Source: Dyella_D sp052115385 (GTDB lineage: Bacteria; Pseudomonadota; Gammaproteobacteria; Xanthomonadales; Rhodanobacteraceae). Taken from it: DNA of 64,000 nt. The stretch is taken from NCBI RefSeq assembly GCF_052115385.1, contig NZ_JBFRGP010000018.1, positions 4,666-68,665 of the forward strand. The letters run 5' to 3'. Below are positions 15,985 to 25,071 of this stretch, piece after piece (within the stretch, counting starts at the first letter, position 1; the number at the start of each line of letters is the position of its first letter). Below the pieces are notes generated by a model. The model worked only from the letters and a program-made list of their open reading frames with translations, made no database searches and was not told the origin of the DNA. Made by a program: the position numbers and the translations under genes.

Positions 15985-18900
15985 ATGTCCTACTCCAAAA
16001 CGCGTCGCCCGCCGCCTTTCCTGCAGGGCTTGCTCTGGTTCGTACCCGGCCTGCTCGCGGTCGCCATCGCGGCGCTGAGCGCCAGCCCGCTGTCGCTGAT
16101 CCCACTGCTGCTCGCCAATGCGCTGACCATGGCGGCGGTCTGCCACGCGATCGGTTTCGATCCGGAGCCGCAGTTCCTGCGCACGGTGCTGCGGCGCGGG
16201 GCCGCGCATCTGGTGATGTTCACCGGCTATGTGCTGCTGGTGTTCCTGCTGGTGGCGTGGCCGATGCTGCGGCTGAACCAGGCGCACAGCCTGAGCGCGA
16301 CCCTGCTGCTGGCCGGCGCGCTGGTGGTGGCGTTGGCGGCACTGTGGCGGATGTGGCCGGCGTTCGGCCTGGTCTATGTGTGGGACGACGCGTATCCCCC
16401 GCAAGGAGCCGGCCCGCAGAGTGACGGCTCGTGGATCTTCACCGCCACTGCGCGCAGCATCGCCTTCGGCCGCCATCTGTCGCGCGAAGAACGCTTCTTC
16501 ACGCATTACCTGCCGGCCGCGCTGGCGCTGCTGGTGCTGGCTTTCGCGGCGATCGCACTGGCCGGCCTGTACGGCGTGCTGCCGCCGGAGCTGCGCATCG
16601 CGGCGCTGGCCGTGTATGGCGTGGTGCTGCTGCCGCTGGGCTGCGTGGTGATTGCCAACCGCACCTTGCGCGCCCTGCTGTGCGAAAGCCGCCGCCCCGC
16701 GCGCCAGCCCGCGCCGGCGCGCCCGCAACCGGCGCCCGCGCCGAAGCCGGCGCCGGTGCTCAACGAACAGGAACGCACCGCCGGCACGCCCGAGCAGGCG
16801 CAGGCCTTGCTGGCCGCTACCCGCGACGGCGATATCGAACGTGCGCTGGCGCTGATCGAAGCCGGCGCCGATCCGAACACCGCGCCGCCCACCGGCGACC
16901 GCGACCAGCGTCCGGTGCTGATGCTCGCCGCACTGCTGCCCGATACGCGCCTGCTGCGCGCGCTGATCGCCAAGGGTGCCGACGTCAACCGCGCCAGCGG
17001 CGGCTTCACCCCGCTGCTGGCTGCCACGCGCGATAGCTGGCATGGCCGCCCCGATGCGGTGATGACCTTGCTGGCCAACGGCGCCAGCCCGCTCGCCACC
17101 GATGCCGAAGGCAACACCGCGTTGCACGGTGCCGTGCACAGCGGCGAACCGATCGTGGCCGCCATGCTGCTGGACGCCGGTGCGCCGGTGAATGCACTCA
17201 GCCGCGCCCGCGTCAGCCCGCTCGCCACCGCCTGCCGCGCGGCGAACTGGCCGCTGGTGAAGTTCCTGCTGGAACACGGCGCCAAGCCGACGCCGCCGGA
17301 TGGCGAGCCCGCGCTGGTTGCCGCCGCCGGCATCGCGGAGGACGACGCCGAAGGCGTGCGTCTGCTGCTCAAGCATCGCGCCGCGGTGAATGCGGTGGAT
17401 TCGCGCCATCGCAGCGCGCTGATGGAAGCGGCCGGCGAAGGCCACGAACTGATCAGCCGCGCGCTGCGCGGTGCCGGTGCCGACGTCACCCTGGCCGACC
17501 GCCACGGCCGCACCGCGCTGATGGAGGCAGCGCGCGCCGGCAAGGTCGGCATCGTGCAACTGCTGGCCGAAGCGCAACCGGATGCGCGCGTGCGCGACGT
17601 GCACGGCCGCGACGCACTCACCCTCGCCTGCCAGTCGCCGCAGGCGCACGCCGAAACCGTGCGCGCCCTGCTCGCGCTCGGCGCCGAAGCGAAGACGCCG
17701 GGCGCCGATGGCCGCAGCGCGCTGGACCACGCCGCCGCCGCCGGCCGCTGGGACCTGGTCACCCTGCTCGATCCGGACACACCGCTGCCGACCAATCTGC
17801 GCTTCGACGAAGCGCTGGCCGAAGGCGCCGACACGCCGGCGCACCTGCTCGATGCGCTGCGCTTCGGCCACTGGGCGATCGTGTCCACCTTTACCCAGCG
17901 CGTGAAGGAATGGCCGGCCGCGCAGCTGGCCCAGCTCTATCTGGATCTCGCCGGCCCGGGTCTCGGCGGTGCGCGGCGCTGGCTGCTGGAGCACGCGCTC
18001 ACTCCGGAAGCGCGCCTGCAGCCGCAGCTGGTCGACGACGCCGAAGTGGCCGAGGGCGCCGAAGCGACGCTGCCGCCGCTGGGCCGCCGCCTGTTCGACG
18101 CGCTGCTGCCGCAGCTGCCGGCCGCAGCCGAGGCGATCGAAGATCTGCTTGCCGCCGGCGCCAGTCCGGCTGGCGCCGGCCTGCTCGCGCAGGCACTGCA
18201 GCGGCTGGACGACAGCGCTGCCGCTTCAAGCTTTGCGCTCGGCCTGCTCGAACGCGGCGCCGATCCGTTCGGCTCCGATGCGCGCGAGCGCACGCCGGTG
18301 CACCTCGCGGCCGCTCAAGGCCAGCTAGCGGTGCTGCAGGCGCTGCTGGCGCGCGGCAGCGATCCGAATACGCGCGACACGCAAGGCCGCACGCCGCTGT
18401 TCGCCGCGCTGGAACATGGTGAAAAAGCCTTGCCGCTGGTGCGCGTGCTGGTCGCCCATGGCGCCGACGCCGAAGCCACCGACGCCAACGGCGAGACGCC
18501 GCTGGGCCTGGCCTTCGACCATCCCGAAATCGAGCGCTGGCTGGACTGGGGCGATTGGACCCGTCCGCGCCGCCCGCTGCGCGCCGACGATCTGCCCGCG
18601 GCCGCCGCGACCGGTGCGCTGGCCGCGGTGGAACGCCTGCTCGATCTCGGCTTCCCGGTGAACACGCAGGACCGCCAGGGCGCCACCGCCTTGCTGCACG
18701 CCTGCGGCATGGGCCATCGCGAGGTCGCCGCGCGCCTGCTCGATGCCGGCGCCGACACCGCGCTGGCCGCCGCCAACGGCATGACCCCGCTCGCCGCCGC
18801 CGTGGCTGCGCGCCGCGACACGCTGGTGGCGCTGCTGCTGGAACACGAAGCACATGTCGACGCGCGCCTGCCCGGCGACGCCACGGCCTTGATGGTGGCC

Positions 18901-19458
18901 GCGGCGATGGGTTATCCGGAGATCGCCGAGCAGCTGCTCGACGGCGGCGCCGAGATCAACGCGGTCGACGCGCGCGGCCACGGCGCGCTGCATGCCGCCG
19001 CGCAGTTCGGCTTCGAACACAACGACAGCTTGCGCGCACGCCGCCTGTTCGACGCGCTGCTCAAGCGCAGCGCCGACGTCAACCTGGCCGACAAGGACGG
19101 CATGGCGCCGCTGCTGCTGTTGCTGGGCGCGCATCTGCGTCCGGGCAGCCCCTGCGATGCCACCCATATCGGCGCCCTGGTGCCGGTGCTGCTGGATGCC
19201 GGCGCGCGCATCGAACACGCCGACCAGCGCGGCGTCACCGCCCTGCACGCCTGCGCGATGCATGCCTTGCTGCCACCGGCGCGCGTGTTGCTTGCGCGCG
19301 GCGCGGACCGCAGCGCGGCGGATGCGTTCGGCCGCACTGCGGCGGACGTGGCGCGTGCGCTGGGCCTGGTGGATATCGCGCATGAACTGGCCGCGCGTGC
19401 CGGCGCGATGCCGAGCGTGCGCCAGACCCTGCGCCAGCCGGCGCAGCCGGCGGACTAA
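15985..19458 (+). CDS. Large membrane-anchored ankyrin-repeat protein
   Basis: 1157 residues. The first 230 residues hold about six hydrophobic helices (roughly 15-60, 75-125, 170-225), including GYVLLVFLLVAWPML and ALALLVLAFAAIALAG. A Pro/Ala linker at about 237-258 (PAPARPQPAPAPKPAP) leads to a soluble array of ankyrin repeats that fills the rest. Units read as GADPNTA, GADVNRASGG, GRTALMEAARAG, GSDPNTRDTQGRTPLFAAL, GADAEATDANGETPLGLAF and LLARGADRSAADAFGRTAADVARAL. Ankyrin arrays bind proteins, so this may be an inner-membrane scaffold with a cytoplasmic platform. Similar architectures are found in xanthomonads. The partner is unknown and no neighbour suggests one. Confidence 0.88.
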   Translation: MSYSKTRRPPPFLQGLLWFVPGLLAVAIAALSASPLSLIPLLLANALTMAAVCHAIGFDPEPQFLRTVLRRGAAHLVMFTGYVLLVFLLVAWPMLRLNQAHSLSATLLLAGALVVALAALWRMWPAFGLVYVWDDAYPPQGAGPQSDGSWIFTATARSIAFGRHLSREERFFTHYLPAALALLVLAFAAIALAGLYGVLPPELRIAALAVYGVVLLPLGCVVIANRTLRALLCESRRPARQPAPARPQPAPAPKPAPVLNEQERTAGTPEQAQALLAATRDGDIERALALIEAGADPNTAPPTGDRDQRPVLMLAALLPDTRLLRALIAKGADVNRASGGFTPLLAATRDSWHGRPDAVMTLLANGASPLATDAEGNTALHGAVHSGEPIVAAMLLDAGAPVNALSRARVSPLATACRAANWPLVKFLLEHGAKPTPPDGEPALVAAAGIAEDDAEGVRLLLKHRAAVNAVDSRHRSALMEAAGEGHELISRALRGAGADVTLADRHGRTALMEAARAGKVGIVQLLAEAQPDARVRDVHGRDALTLACQSPQAHAETVRALLALGAEAKTPGADGRSALDHAAAAGRWDLVTLLDPDTPLPTNLRFDEALAEGADTPAHLLDALRFGHWAIVSTFTQRVKEWPAAQLAQLYLDLAGPGLGGARRWLLEHALTPEARLQPQLVDDAEVAEGAEATLPPLGRRLFDALLPQLPAAAEAIEDLLAAGASPAGAGLLAQALQRLDDSAAASSFALGLLERGADPFGSDARERTPVHLAAAQGQLAVLQALLARGSDPNTRDTQGRTPLFAALEHGEKALPLVRVLVAHGADAEATDANGETPLGLAFDHPEIERWLDWGDWTRPRRPLRADDLPAAAATGALAAVERLLDLGFPVNTQDRQGATALLHACGMGHREVAARLLDAGADTALAAANGMTPLAAAVAARRDTLVALLLEHEAHVDARLPGDATALMVAAAMGYPEIAEQLLDGGAEINAVDARGHGALHAAAQFGFEHNDSLRARRLFDALLKRSADVNLADKDGMAPLLLLLGAHLRPGSPCDATHIGALVPVLLDAGARIEHADQRGVTALHACAMHALLPPARVLLARGADRSAADAFGRTAADVARALGLVDIAHELAARAGAMPSVRQTLRQPAQPAD

Positions 19459-19469
19459 GCACCCCGAAC

Positions 19470-20576
19470 TTAAGCCACCCGCGCCCGCCGTTCGCCCATG
19501 GCGGCGGGCACGATGTCCACCGGGCGCGGCGGCAGCCGCCACCACGCCTGCGCGACTTCCTCCACGCCGATCTGGTCGACCCGCGGCGTGTGCGGCAAGC
19601 CGCCGAGCACGGTGACGGCGCTGCCGGACGCACTGCGCGGCACCCACATCGATGGCCAGCGATGGCCGAACAGCACCACCAGCGGGCAGCCCGTCGCAGC
19701 GGCCAGGTGCGCCGGCCCCGTATCCACCGACACCATGCTGTGCGCCAGCTCCATCAGCCCGCGCAGCAGCCCCAGCGGCAAGCCACCCGTCGGAGCGAGC
19801 AGGCGCGGCAGCCCGGCTTCGGCGCGGATCGATGCCAGATAACCCGCTTCGGCGGCGCAGCCGCACAGCAGCACATGTGCATCGGGCTGCCACTGCAGGA
19901 TCGCGCTCGCCAGTTTCGCCCAGCGCGATACCGGCCAGGACTTGTCGTCGTCGTCCGCGGCGCGCACGCCGTTCCAGCGCATCGTGCGTTTGTTCGCCGG
20001 CTGCAGCAGCACCAGCGGCTGCGCGGCATCCACGCCTTGCGCGGCCAGCCAGGCGCGGGCCTCGGCCAGCTCGTCCGGCGTGGCGCGGATCGACGGTGCG
20101 CGCAGCTGCCGCGACGCATCGAGCGCGGGCGTAGCGGCAAACGCCGCCGGGGTGAGATCGGCGAAGCGCAGCAGCCAATCGGCCCAGTGCTCACCCTCGC
20201 CCAGCGGAATGTCTTCGATGAATACGCAATGTTCCGCAGCAATACCGGCCAGCGCCAGCATCGGACGCACCTTGGTGCGCGTGCGTACATCCGGCTCGCA
20301 GATATAGAACGGCGCCTCGCGCATGCTGCGCAAAGCCAGTGCCACCGCGAGGCGGCGCGGATTGGTCCATAGCCAGCCATGCTGGCTGGCGAACCAGTGC
20401 ACCTGCGCTACGTCCGCGCTGCCCTGGTAGAGCGTGCGCGCGCATTCGCCCAGCGAGACCAGGCGGCACGGTGTGCCGTAGCGCTGGTGCAGTTTGCGCA
20501 GCAGCGGCGCGAGCAGGACGGTGTCGCCCAGGCGGCCGAAACGGATCACTACCGGTGAAGCGACAGGCAAAGCCAT
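19470..20576 (-). CDS. Glycosyltransferase family 9 (heptosyltransferase-like)
   Basis: 368 residues from the ATG at 20576, which has GAGGT nine bases upstream; a GTG at 20627 would add an unlikely Pro/Gly/Arg leader. It begins with VVIRFGRLGDTVLLAPLLRKL, the GT9 N-terminal loop (RxGDxxLxxP). It has VDTGPAHLAAATGCPLVVLFG, the conserved GT9 donor-site motif. GT9 enzymes transfer ADP-heptose or a related sugar to lipopolysaccharide core on the cytoplasmic face. Unlike WaaC/WaaF operons, no other LPS gene is adjacent, so the acceptor is uncertain. Confidence 0.85.
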   Translation of the reverse strand: MALPVASPVVIRFGRLGDTVLLAPLLRKLHQRYGTPCRLVSLGECARTLYQGSADVAQVHWFASQHGWLWTNPRRLAVALALRSMREAPFYICEPDVRTRTKVRPMLALAGIAAEHCVFIEDIPLGEGEHWADWLLRFADLTPAAFAATPALDASRQLRAPSIRATPDELAEARAWLAAQGVDAAQPLVLLQPANKRTMRWNGVRAADDDDKSWPVSRWAKLASAILQWQPDAHVLLCGCAAEAGYLASIRAEAGLPRLLAPTGGLPLGLLRGLMELAHSMVSVDTGPAHLAAATGCPLVVLFGHRWPSMWVPRSASGSAVTVLGGLPHTPRVDQIGVEEVAQAWWRLPPRPVDIVPAAMGERRARVA

Positions 20577-20777
20577 GCGGCAGCGACCTCGGGGCATGGC
20601 CTGGCGCGGCCCGCCCCCCGGCGGCACGGCTCCAGGCTCCCCATCTTTCCCGATTGCCGTCGAAATGAGTTGCGACGGCGGCGGCGTAAATTAAAACGTT
20701 CAGGGGGCGCTGGCGTGTGTGAAAACTTGCTTAGGGTTGAGGCGCAGCACGCCTGACTTCTGCCTGCCAGGGCGAAT

Positions 20778-20935
20778 CCTTCTCCCTCCGGGAGCACGCG
20801 GGGAGCGCACAGGGATGTGCGCGGCTCTGAGGAGCGAGGAAGGTGGCGGCAGCCGGATGAGGGTCCGGGCGGAGCCGGGCGCCCCACTCCGCCCGTACCC
20901 TCACCCCAACCCCTCTCCCGACGGGAGAGGGGCTC
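20778..20935. repeat. Dispersed intergenic palindromic repeat, family A, copy 1
   Basis: The unit reads CTTCTCCCTCCGGGAG, a variable arm, GGCGGCAGCCGGATGAGGG, then the inverted CCGCCCGTACCCTCACCCC and a terminal CCCTCTCCC-GGGAGAGGGG hairpin. It lies between the GT9 gene and the antiporter. Related copies are at 29885, 56976 and 57994. Its strong stem probably ends transcription. Confidence 0.8.
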
Positions 20936-20951
20936 AACAGCGCGACTCGGG

Positions 20952-22790
20952 CTAGTTCGAATCCTGCACCGGCACCTGCGCCACCGCCGCTTCCTCGCGC
21001 TCGCGCTTGGCGATGGGGTCGTCGTCCGCGTCGAACAGATGCATCAGGTCGTTCAGCGCTTCGCGCGAGGTCTGCACCAGGCGCGTCTCGTCGTCGTACA
21101 CCAGGTACTGCGCCTTCAGCAGCTTCATATCGTGCTGGCGGAAGCGCTCCACCCGGTCGGCCGCCAACTCGCTGGACAGGCCTAGCGCTTCCAGCGTCTT
21201 GCGGGTCATCTTGAGGCTGGAGGAGAAGGTCTCGCGCACCGGCTCTTCTATACCCAGGTCCATCAGGCGGTATACGTGCTGGCGGTTGCGCGCGCGGGCG
21301 ATGATCTTCAGGTGCGGATACTGCCGGCGCACCAGGCGCGCGATGCGCAGGTTCGCTTCCGGGTCGTCGGTGGCCAGCACGAACACCTCGGCCTGGTCCG
21401 CCTGCGCGGCGCGCAGCAGGTCCGGCCGCGCCGGGTCGCCGAAGAACAGCGAGGTGTTGTTGAAGCGGCGCAGCGTGTCCATCTGCTCGACCGAGGATTC
21501 CAGCGCCACGAACGGGATGCGCTGCGCGCGCAGCACGCGGCCGACGATCTGCCCGACGCGGCCGAAGCCGGCGATGATCACGCGCGGCGGCGCGGTATCG
21601 ATGGTGTCGTATTCGCGGTCCGGCTTCTTCGCCTTGATGTCGACCGCCTTGGCCACGATCGCCACCACCAGCGGCGTCACCGCCATCGACAAGGTGATCG
21701 CCAGCACGATCAGCCCCTGCTGCGCACTAGTGATCAGGCGCTGCTCGCCGGCCTGTTTCAGCACCACGAAGGCGAACTCGCCGCCGCAGGCCAGCAGCAC
21801 CACCATGCGCAGTGTGTCGGCCCGGTTCAGCGCGCCGACGATGCGCCCCAGCGGCCACAGCAGCATGCCCTTCACCAGCAGCACCGCCAGGGTGACGCCC
21901 AGCACCAGCAGCGGCTGGTGCAGCAGCAGCGAGATGTCCATCGACATGCCCACGCTGATGAAGAACAGGCCCAGCAGCAGGCCCTTGAACGGTTCGATAT
22001 GCGATTCGAGTTCGTGGCGGTATTCGGAATCGGCCAGCAGCACGCCCGCGAGGAAGGCGCCCAGGGTCGACGACACGCCCACTTCCTCCATCAGCCAGGC
22101 CGTGCCCATCACCACCAGCAGCGCGGTGGCGGTGGAGACTTCCTGCGCATTGGCGCGCGCCACGAAACGGAACACCGGGCGCAACAGATAGCGGCCGCCG
22201 ACCACCACCACCACGATCGCGCCCACCGTGCGCAGGATCGCCTGCGGCTCCACGCCATGCGGCGAGGCGCTGCTGGCCAGCAGCGGCACCGCGGCGATCA
22301 GCGGGATCGCCGCCAGGTCCTGGAACAGCAGCACGGCGAAGGTGATGCGGCCATAGGCCGAACCGGCCTCCTTGCGTTCGGCCAGGATCTGCAGGCCGAA
22401 CGCGGTGGACGACAGCGCCAGGCTGGCGCCGACGATGGCCGCGGCATTGGCGGTAAAGCCAAACAGGTAATAGCAGGCCATGCCGATCACCAGGCTGCAG
22501 GCGGCCACCTGCAGCAGGCCGGCGCCGAACACCGCGCGGCGCATCACCCACAGGCGCTGCGGCGACAGCTCCAGGCCGATCACGAACAGCATCAGCACCA
22601 CGCCGAACTCGGAGATGGTGGCGACGCCCTCGGTATCGCCGACCAGGCCCAGCGCCTGCGGGCCGATCACCACGCCGGCGATCAGAAAGCCGAGCACGGC
22701 GCCGAGGCGGAAGCGCTTGGTCAGCGGCACGGCGATCACCGTGGCCAGCAGGAACACCAGCGCGGTGTTGAGAAAGGTATGGCTGTCCAC
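20952..22790 (-). CDS. CPA2-family cation:proton antiporter with TrkA-N domain (KefB/KefC-like)
   Basis: 612 residues. The N-terminal 380 residues form 11-12 transmembrane helices with the CPA2 pattern LTKRFRLGAVLGFLIAGVVIGP, VVLMLFVIGLELSP, SLALSSTAFGLQIL and LLFQDLAAIPLI. A C-terminal RCK/TrkA-N domain starts about residue 398 with VIIAGFGRVGQIVGRVL (nucleotide-binding GxGxxG) and continues FFGDPARPDLLRAAQ. It exchanges K+ or Na+ for H+ under nucleotide or glutathione-adduct control. The start is a GTG with no strong ribosome site, but the N-terminus aligns with the family. No KefF/KefG-type accessory gene is adjacent. Confidence 0.9.
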   Translation of the reverse strand: MDSHTFLNTALVFLLATVIAVPLTKRFRLGAVLGFLIAGVVIGPQALGLVGDTEGVATISEFGVVLMLFVIGLELSPQRLWVMRRAVFGAGLLQVAACSLVIGMACYYLFGFTANAAAIVGASLALSSTAFGLQILAERKEAGSAYGRITFAVLLFQDLAAIPLIAAVPLLASSASPHGVEPQAILRTVGAIVVVVVGGRYLLRPVFRFVARANAQEVSTATALLVVMGTAWLMEEVGVSSTLGAFLAGVLLADSEYRHELESHIEPFKGLLLGLFFISVGMSMDISLLLHQPLLVLGVTLAVLLVKGMLLWPLGRIVGALNRADTLRMVVLLACGGEFAFVVLKQAGEQRLITSAQQGLIVLAITLSMAVTPLVVAIVAKAVDIKAKKPDREYDTIDTAPPRVIIAGFGRVGQIVGRVLRAQRIPFVALESSVEQMDTLRRFNNTSLFFGDPARPDLLRAAQADQAEVFVLATDDPEANLRIARLVRRQYPHLKIIARARNRQHVYRLMDLGIEEPVRETFSSSLKMTRKTLEALGLSSELAADRVERFRQHDMKLLKAQYLVYDDETRLVQTSREALNDLMHLFDADDDPIAKREREEAAVAQVPVQDSN

Positions 22791-22890
22791 GAGCGCGGCC
22801 GGCAGCGGAGGGGATGCGGGCGATTATTTCATGCGGCGCGGTGCGCGCGGATGACGGCCGCGAACCCGACCTGCGTCGCGGCGACGCCGA

Positions 22891-23787
22891 TCACGCGAAC
22901 GCCGACAGTCCATCCAGCCGCTGGCGCAGGATCGCCTCGAGCCGGGCGATCGCCGGAGCGGGTTCCGCTTCGGCCCGATGCAGATGCAGGCCCAGCAGCG
23001 GCATCCGCGGCAGGCCCGCTTCGTCCGGCACCAGCGCGCGCACCGACGACGGCAGACCCACGCCGGTGCGCAGCGCCACGCCCAGCCCCGCCGCCACCGC
23101 CGCCCAGATGCCGGCGAGGCTGGCGCTGGTGAAGGCGATGCGCCAGGCGATGCCGGCGCGATCCAGCGCCGCGGCTGCGGCGGTGCGCATCAGGCAGGGT
23201 GCGTCGAGCGAAACCAGCGGCAGCGGCTCGCCGCTGTCCGGCGACCAGTCGATGCGTTCGGCGGCCGGGCCGATCCAGCGCATCGGGATCTGGCCGAGGC
23301 GTTCGGCATGCGGCGTGACGGTGGGCACGCCGGCATCCCAGGCCAGCGCCAGGTCCAGCCGTCCGCCGGCCACGCGCTCGAGCAGTTCGGCATTGCGCGC
23401 GATGCGCGCTTCGATGCGCACCTTCGGGTGAGCGCGGGCGAAGCGGCCGAGCACGTCGGGCAGCAGCGCCTCGCCGAAATCCTCCTGCAGGCCGAGCCGG
23501 ATCCAGCCTTCCAGCTCGCCGCCCTGCAGCGCGGCGGCGGCTTCGTCGTTGAGTTCGAGCAAGCGGCGTGCGTAAGCCAGCATGGTCTCGCCCGCCTCGG
23601 TCAGGGCCATGCCGCGGCCTTGCCGGCGCAGGATGCCGGTGCCGGCCTGCTCTTCCAGCTTCTTCAGCTGCGCGCTCACCGCCGAGGTGGAACGGCCCAG
23701 CCGCTCCGCCGCCTTGGCGAAGCTGCCCAGTTCCACGCCGAGCGCGAAGCTGCGCAGCACATCGAGGTCGAAGTTCACCCGCCGCAT
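22891..23787 (-). CDS. LysR-family transcriptional regulator
   Basis: 298 residues. The winged HTH is at residues 5-64 (FDLDVLRSFALGVELGSFAKAAERLGRSTSAVSAQLKKLEE), followed by a periplasmic-binding-like effector domain. It is divergent from the DUF4865-tautomerase pair across 114 bases, the standard LysR arrangement, and probably activates that pair and regulates itself. The same LysR/DUF4865/tautomerase grouping recurs in other proteobacteria. The inducer is unknown. Confidence 0.9.
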   Translation of the reverse strand: MRRVNFDLDVLRSFALGVELGSFAKAAERLGRSTSAVSAQLKKLEEQAGTGILRRQGRGMALTEAGETMLAYARRLLELNDEAAAALQGGELEGWIRLGLQEDFGEALLPDVLGRFARAHPKVRIEARIARNAELLERVAGGRLDLALAWDAGVPTVTPHAERLGQIPMRWIGPAAERIDWSPDSGEPLPLVSLDAPCLMRTAAAAALDRAGIAWRIAFTSASLAGIWAAVAAGLGVALRTGVGLPSSVRALVPDEAGLPRMPLLGLHLHRAEAEPAPAIARLEAILRQRLDGLSAFA

Positions 23788-23901
23788 GGAGCCGCCTCCG
23801 CAATCATCCTGCTTTACAGGATGGTTAGTTCTGAATTTCCCGATTTCCAGGACGACTATGTGGCGTTACCGTAGGCTTCGTCAACCGCACGGAGCCCCAC
23901 C

Positions 23902-24489
23902 ATGCTGGCCATGCAATACGGATTCGTCCTGCCCGCCGACTACGACATGGGCATCGTCCGGCGCCGCATCGTGGAGAAGGGTCCGATGCTCGACGACTTC
24001 CCCCGCCTGCGCTTCAAGGCCTATCTCAGCGCCGACCGCCGCGGCGCGCGCCTGCCGACGCGGCAGAACCTCTACGCCCCGTTCTATCTGTGGGACGACG
24101 CCGAAGGCATGAATGCCTTCCTCGGCAGCAGCGGTTTCGCCGGCGTGACCCAGGCTTTCGGCTGGCCGCAGGTGCAGACCTGGTCGGTGTGGCGGGCGGA
24201 GGTGTCGCCGGAAGCAGCGCAGGCCGTGTGCGCCTCGCGCGATCTCGACAACATCACGCCGTATACCGACCTGGACGAGCTGCGCGAGCGCGAAGCCGAG
24301 CGCGTCCGCACCGATCTCGCCGACGGTGCGCTCGCCGCGGTCAGCGCCTTCGAACCGACGAACTGGACCCTGGTGCGCTTCCGCCTGTGGCACGAACTGC
24401 GCCCGGAACTGGCCCGCGAGGGCCGCCAGCTTTACGACGTCGGCCATGTCTCCCTGCCCCGCCGCCACCTTTCCCCCGTCACTGCCTGA
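23902..24489 (+). CDS. DUF4865 family protein
   Basis: 195 residues. GGAG lies seven bases upstream of the ATG. The family hallmark N-terminus MLAMQYGFVLPADYDMGIVRRRI is followed by FKAYLSADRR, NLYAPFYLWDDAEGM and GFAGVTQAFGWPQVQTW. The fold is likely a ferredoxin-like or DUF-type dimeric alpha/beta barrel; no catalytic set is recognised. The gene is the first of a two-gene unit with a tautomerase 11 bases downstream, under a divergent LysR. A role in small aromatic or quinone metabolism is inferred from the partner only. Confidence 0.85.
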   Translation: MLAMQYGFVLPADYDMGIVRRRIVEKGPMLDDFPRLRFKAYLSADRRGARLPTRQNLYAPFYLWDDAEGMNAFLGSSGFAGVTQAFGWPQVQTWSVWRAEVSPEAAQAVCASRDLDNITPYTDLDELREREAERVRTDLADGALAAVSAFEPTNWTLVRFRLWHELRPELAREGRQLYDVGHVSLPRRHLSPVTA

Positions 24490-24500
24490 GGAAGTCCGCC

Positions 24501-24881
24501 ATGCCCCTGGTCCGCATCGCCCTGCGCCGCGGCAAGTCCGCCGCCTATATCTCCGCTTTACGCAACGGCATCTATCGCGCGATGCGCGAGAGTTTCGACG
24601 TGCCGGAGAACGATCGCTTCATCCTGGTCAGCCAGCATGAGGCGGAGGAGTTCGATGTCGACGCGCATTACCTTGGAATCGAACGCAACGACGACCTGGT
24701 GATCGTGCAGATTGCCTGCAACAACACGCGGACGACGGAGAAGAAGCAGGCGTTCTATAAGCGGATGGCCGAAGTATTGGCGGAGGAGCCTGGCTTGCGG
24801 CCGGAGAATCTGTTTATCAATCTGCTGGAGACCGCGAAGGAGAACTGGTCGTTCGGCAATGGCATCGCGCAGTACGTATAG
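24501..24881 (+). CDS. Tautomerase family protein
   Basis: 126 residues, beginning MPLVRIALRRGKS. The Pro directly after the initiator Met is the catalytic base of the 4-oxalocrotonate tautomerase/MIF superfamily. The length is about twice a 4-OT subunit, typical of the fused-beta-alpha-beta group often encoded with DUF4865. Conserved patterns include DRFILVSQHEAEEF, IVQIACNNTRTTEKKQAFYKRMAEVL and ENLFINLLETAKENWSFG. It presumably isomerises an enol or hydroxy-acid. The start at 24501 follows GAGGA and is 11 bases from the previous stop. Confidence 0.9.
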   Translation: MPLVRIALRRGKSAAYISALRNGIYRAMRESFDVPENDRFILVSQHEAEEFDVDAHYLGIERNDDLVIVQIACNNTRTTEKKQAFYKRMAEVLAEEPGLRPENLFINLLETAKENWSFGNGIAQYV

Positions 24882-24887
24882 CGCACA

Positions 24888-25059
24888 GCGTAGGTTGGGG
24901 TGAGCCGCAGGCGACTGCGAAGGCAGGATGCCGTAGCGAACATCCGCGTAGCGGAGGGCACGAAGGGCGGGCTGCTGATGCAGCCCGTCACCCCAACAAT
25001 GCGATACGTCTGGATGCAGCGACGTTGGGGTTCGCCTGTGGCTCACCCCAACCTACGCC
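24888..25059. repeat. Dispersed intergenic palindromic repeat, family B, copy 1 (long form)
   Basis: Terminal arms GCGTAGGTTGGGGTGAGC and GCTCACCCCAACCTACGC are inverted. The interior carries a conserved core with GGGCGGGCTGCTGATGCAGCCC and CAGGATGCCGTAGCGAACATC. A similar long copy lies at 62049 in the opposite orientation, with shorter copies at 26155 and 32531. It sits between the convergent tautomerase and hemB genes and may act as a bidirectional terminator. Confidence 0.85.
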
Positions 25060-25071
25060 AGCGATGAGGTG

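Noticed and set aside
24558..25046. 162-residue frame spanning the tautomerase gene and repeat B copy 1
   Set aside because: Its N-terminal part is translated repeat sequence (CWGDGLHQQPALRALRYADVRYGILPS), a pattern that also appears at 62049. It is the repeat, not a gene.
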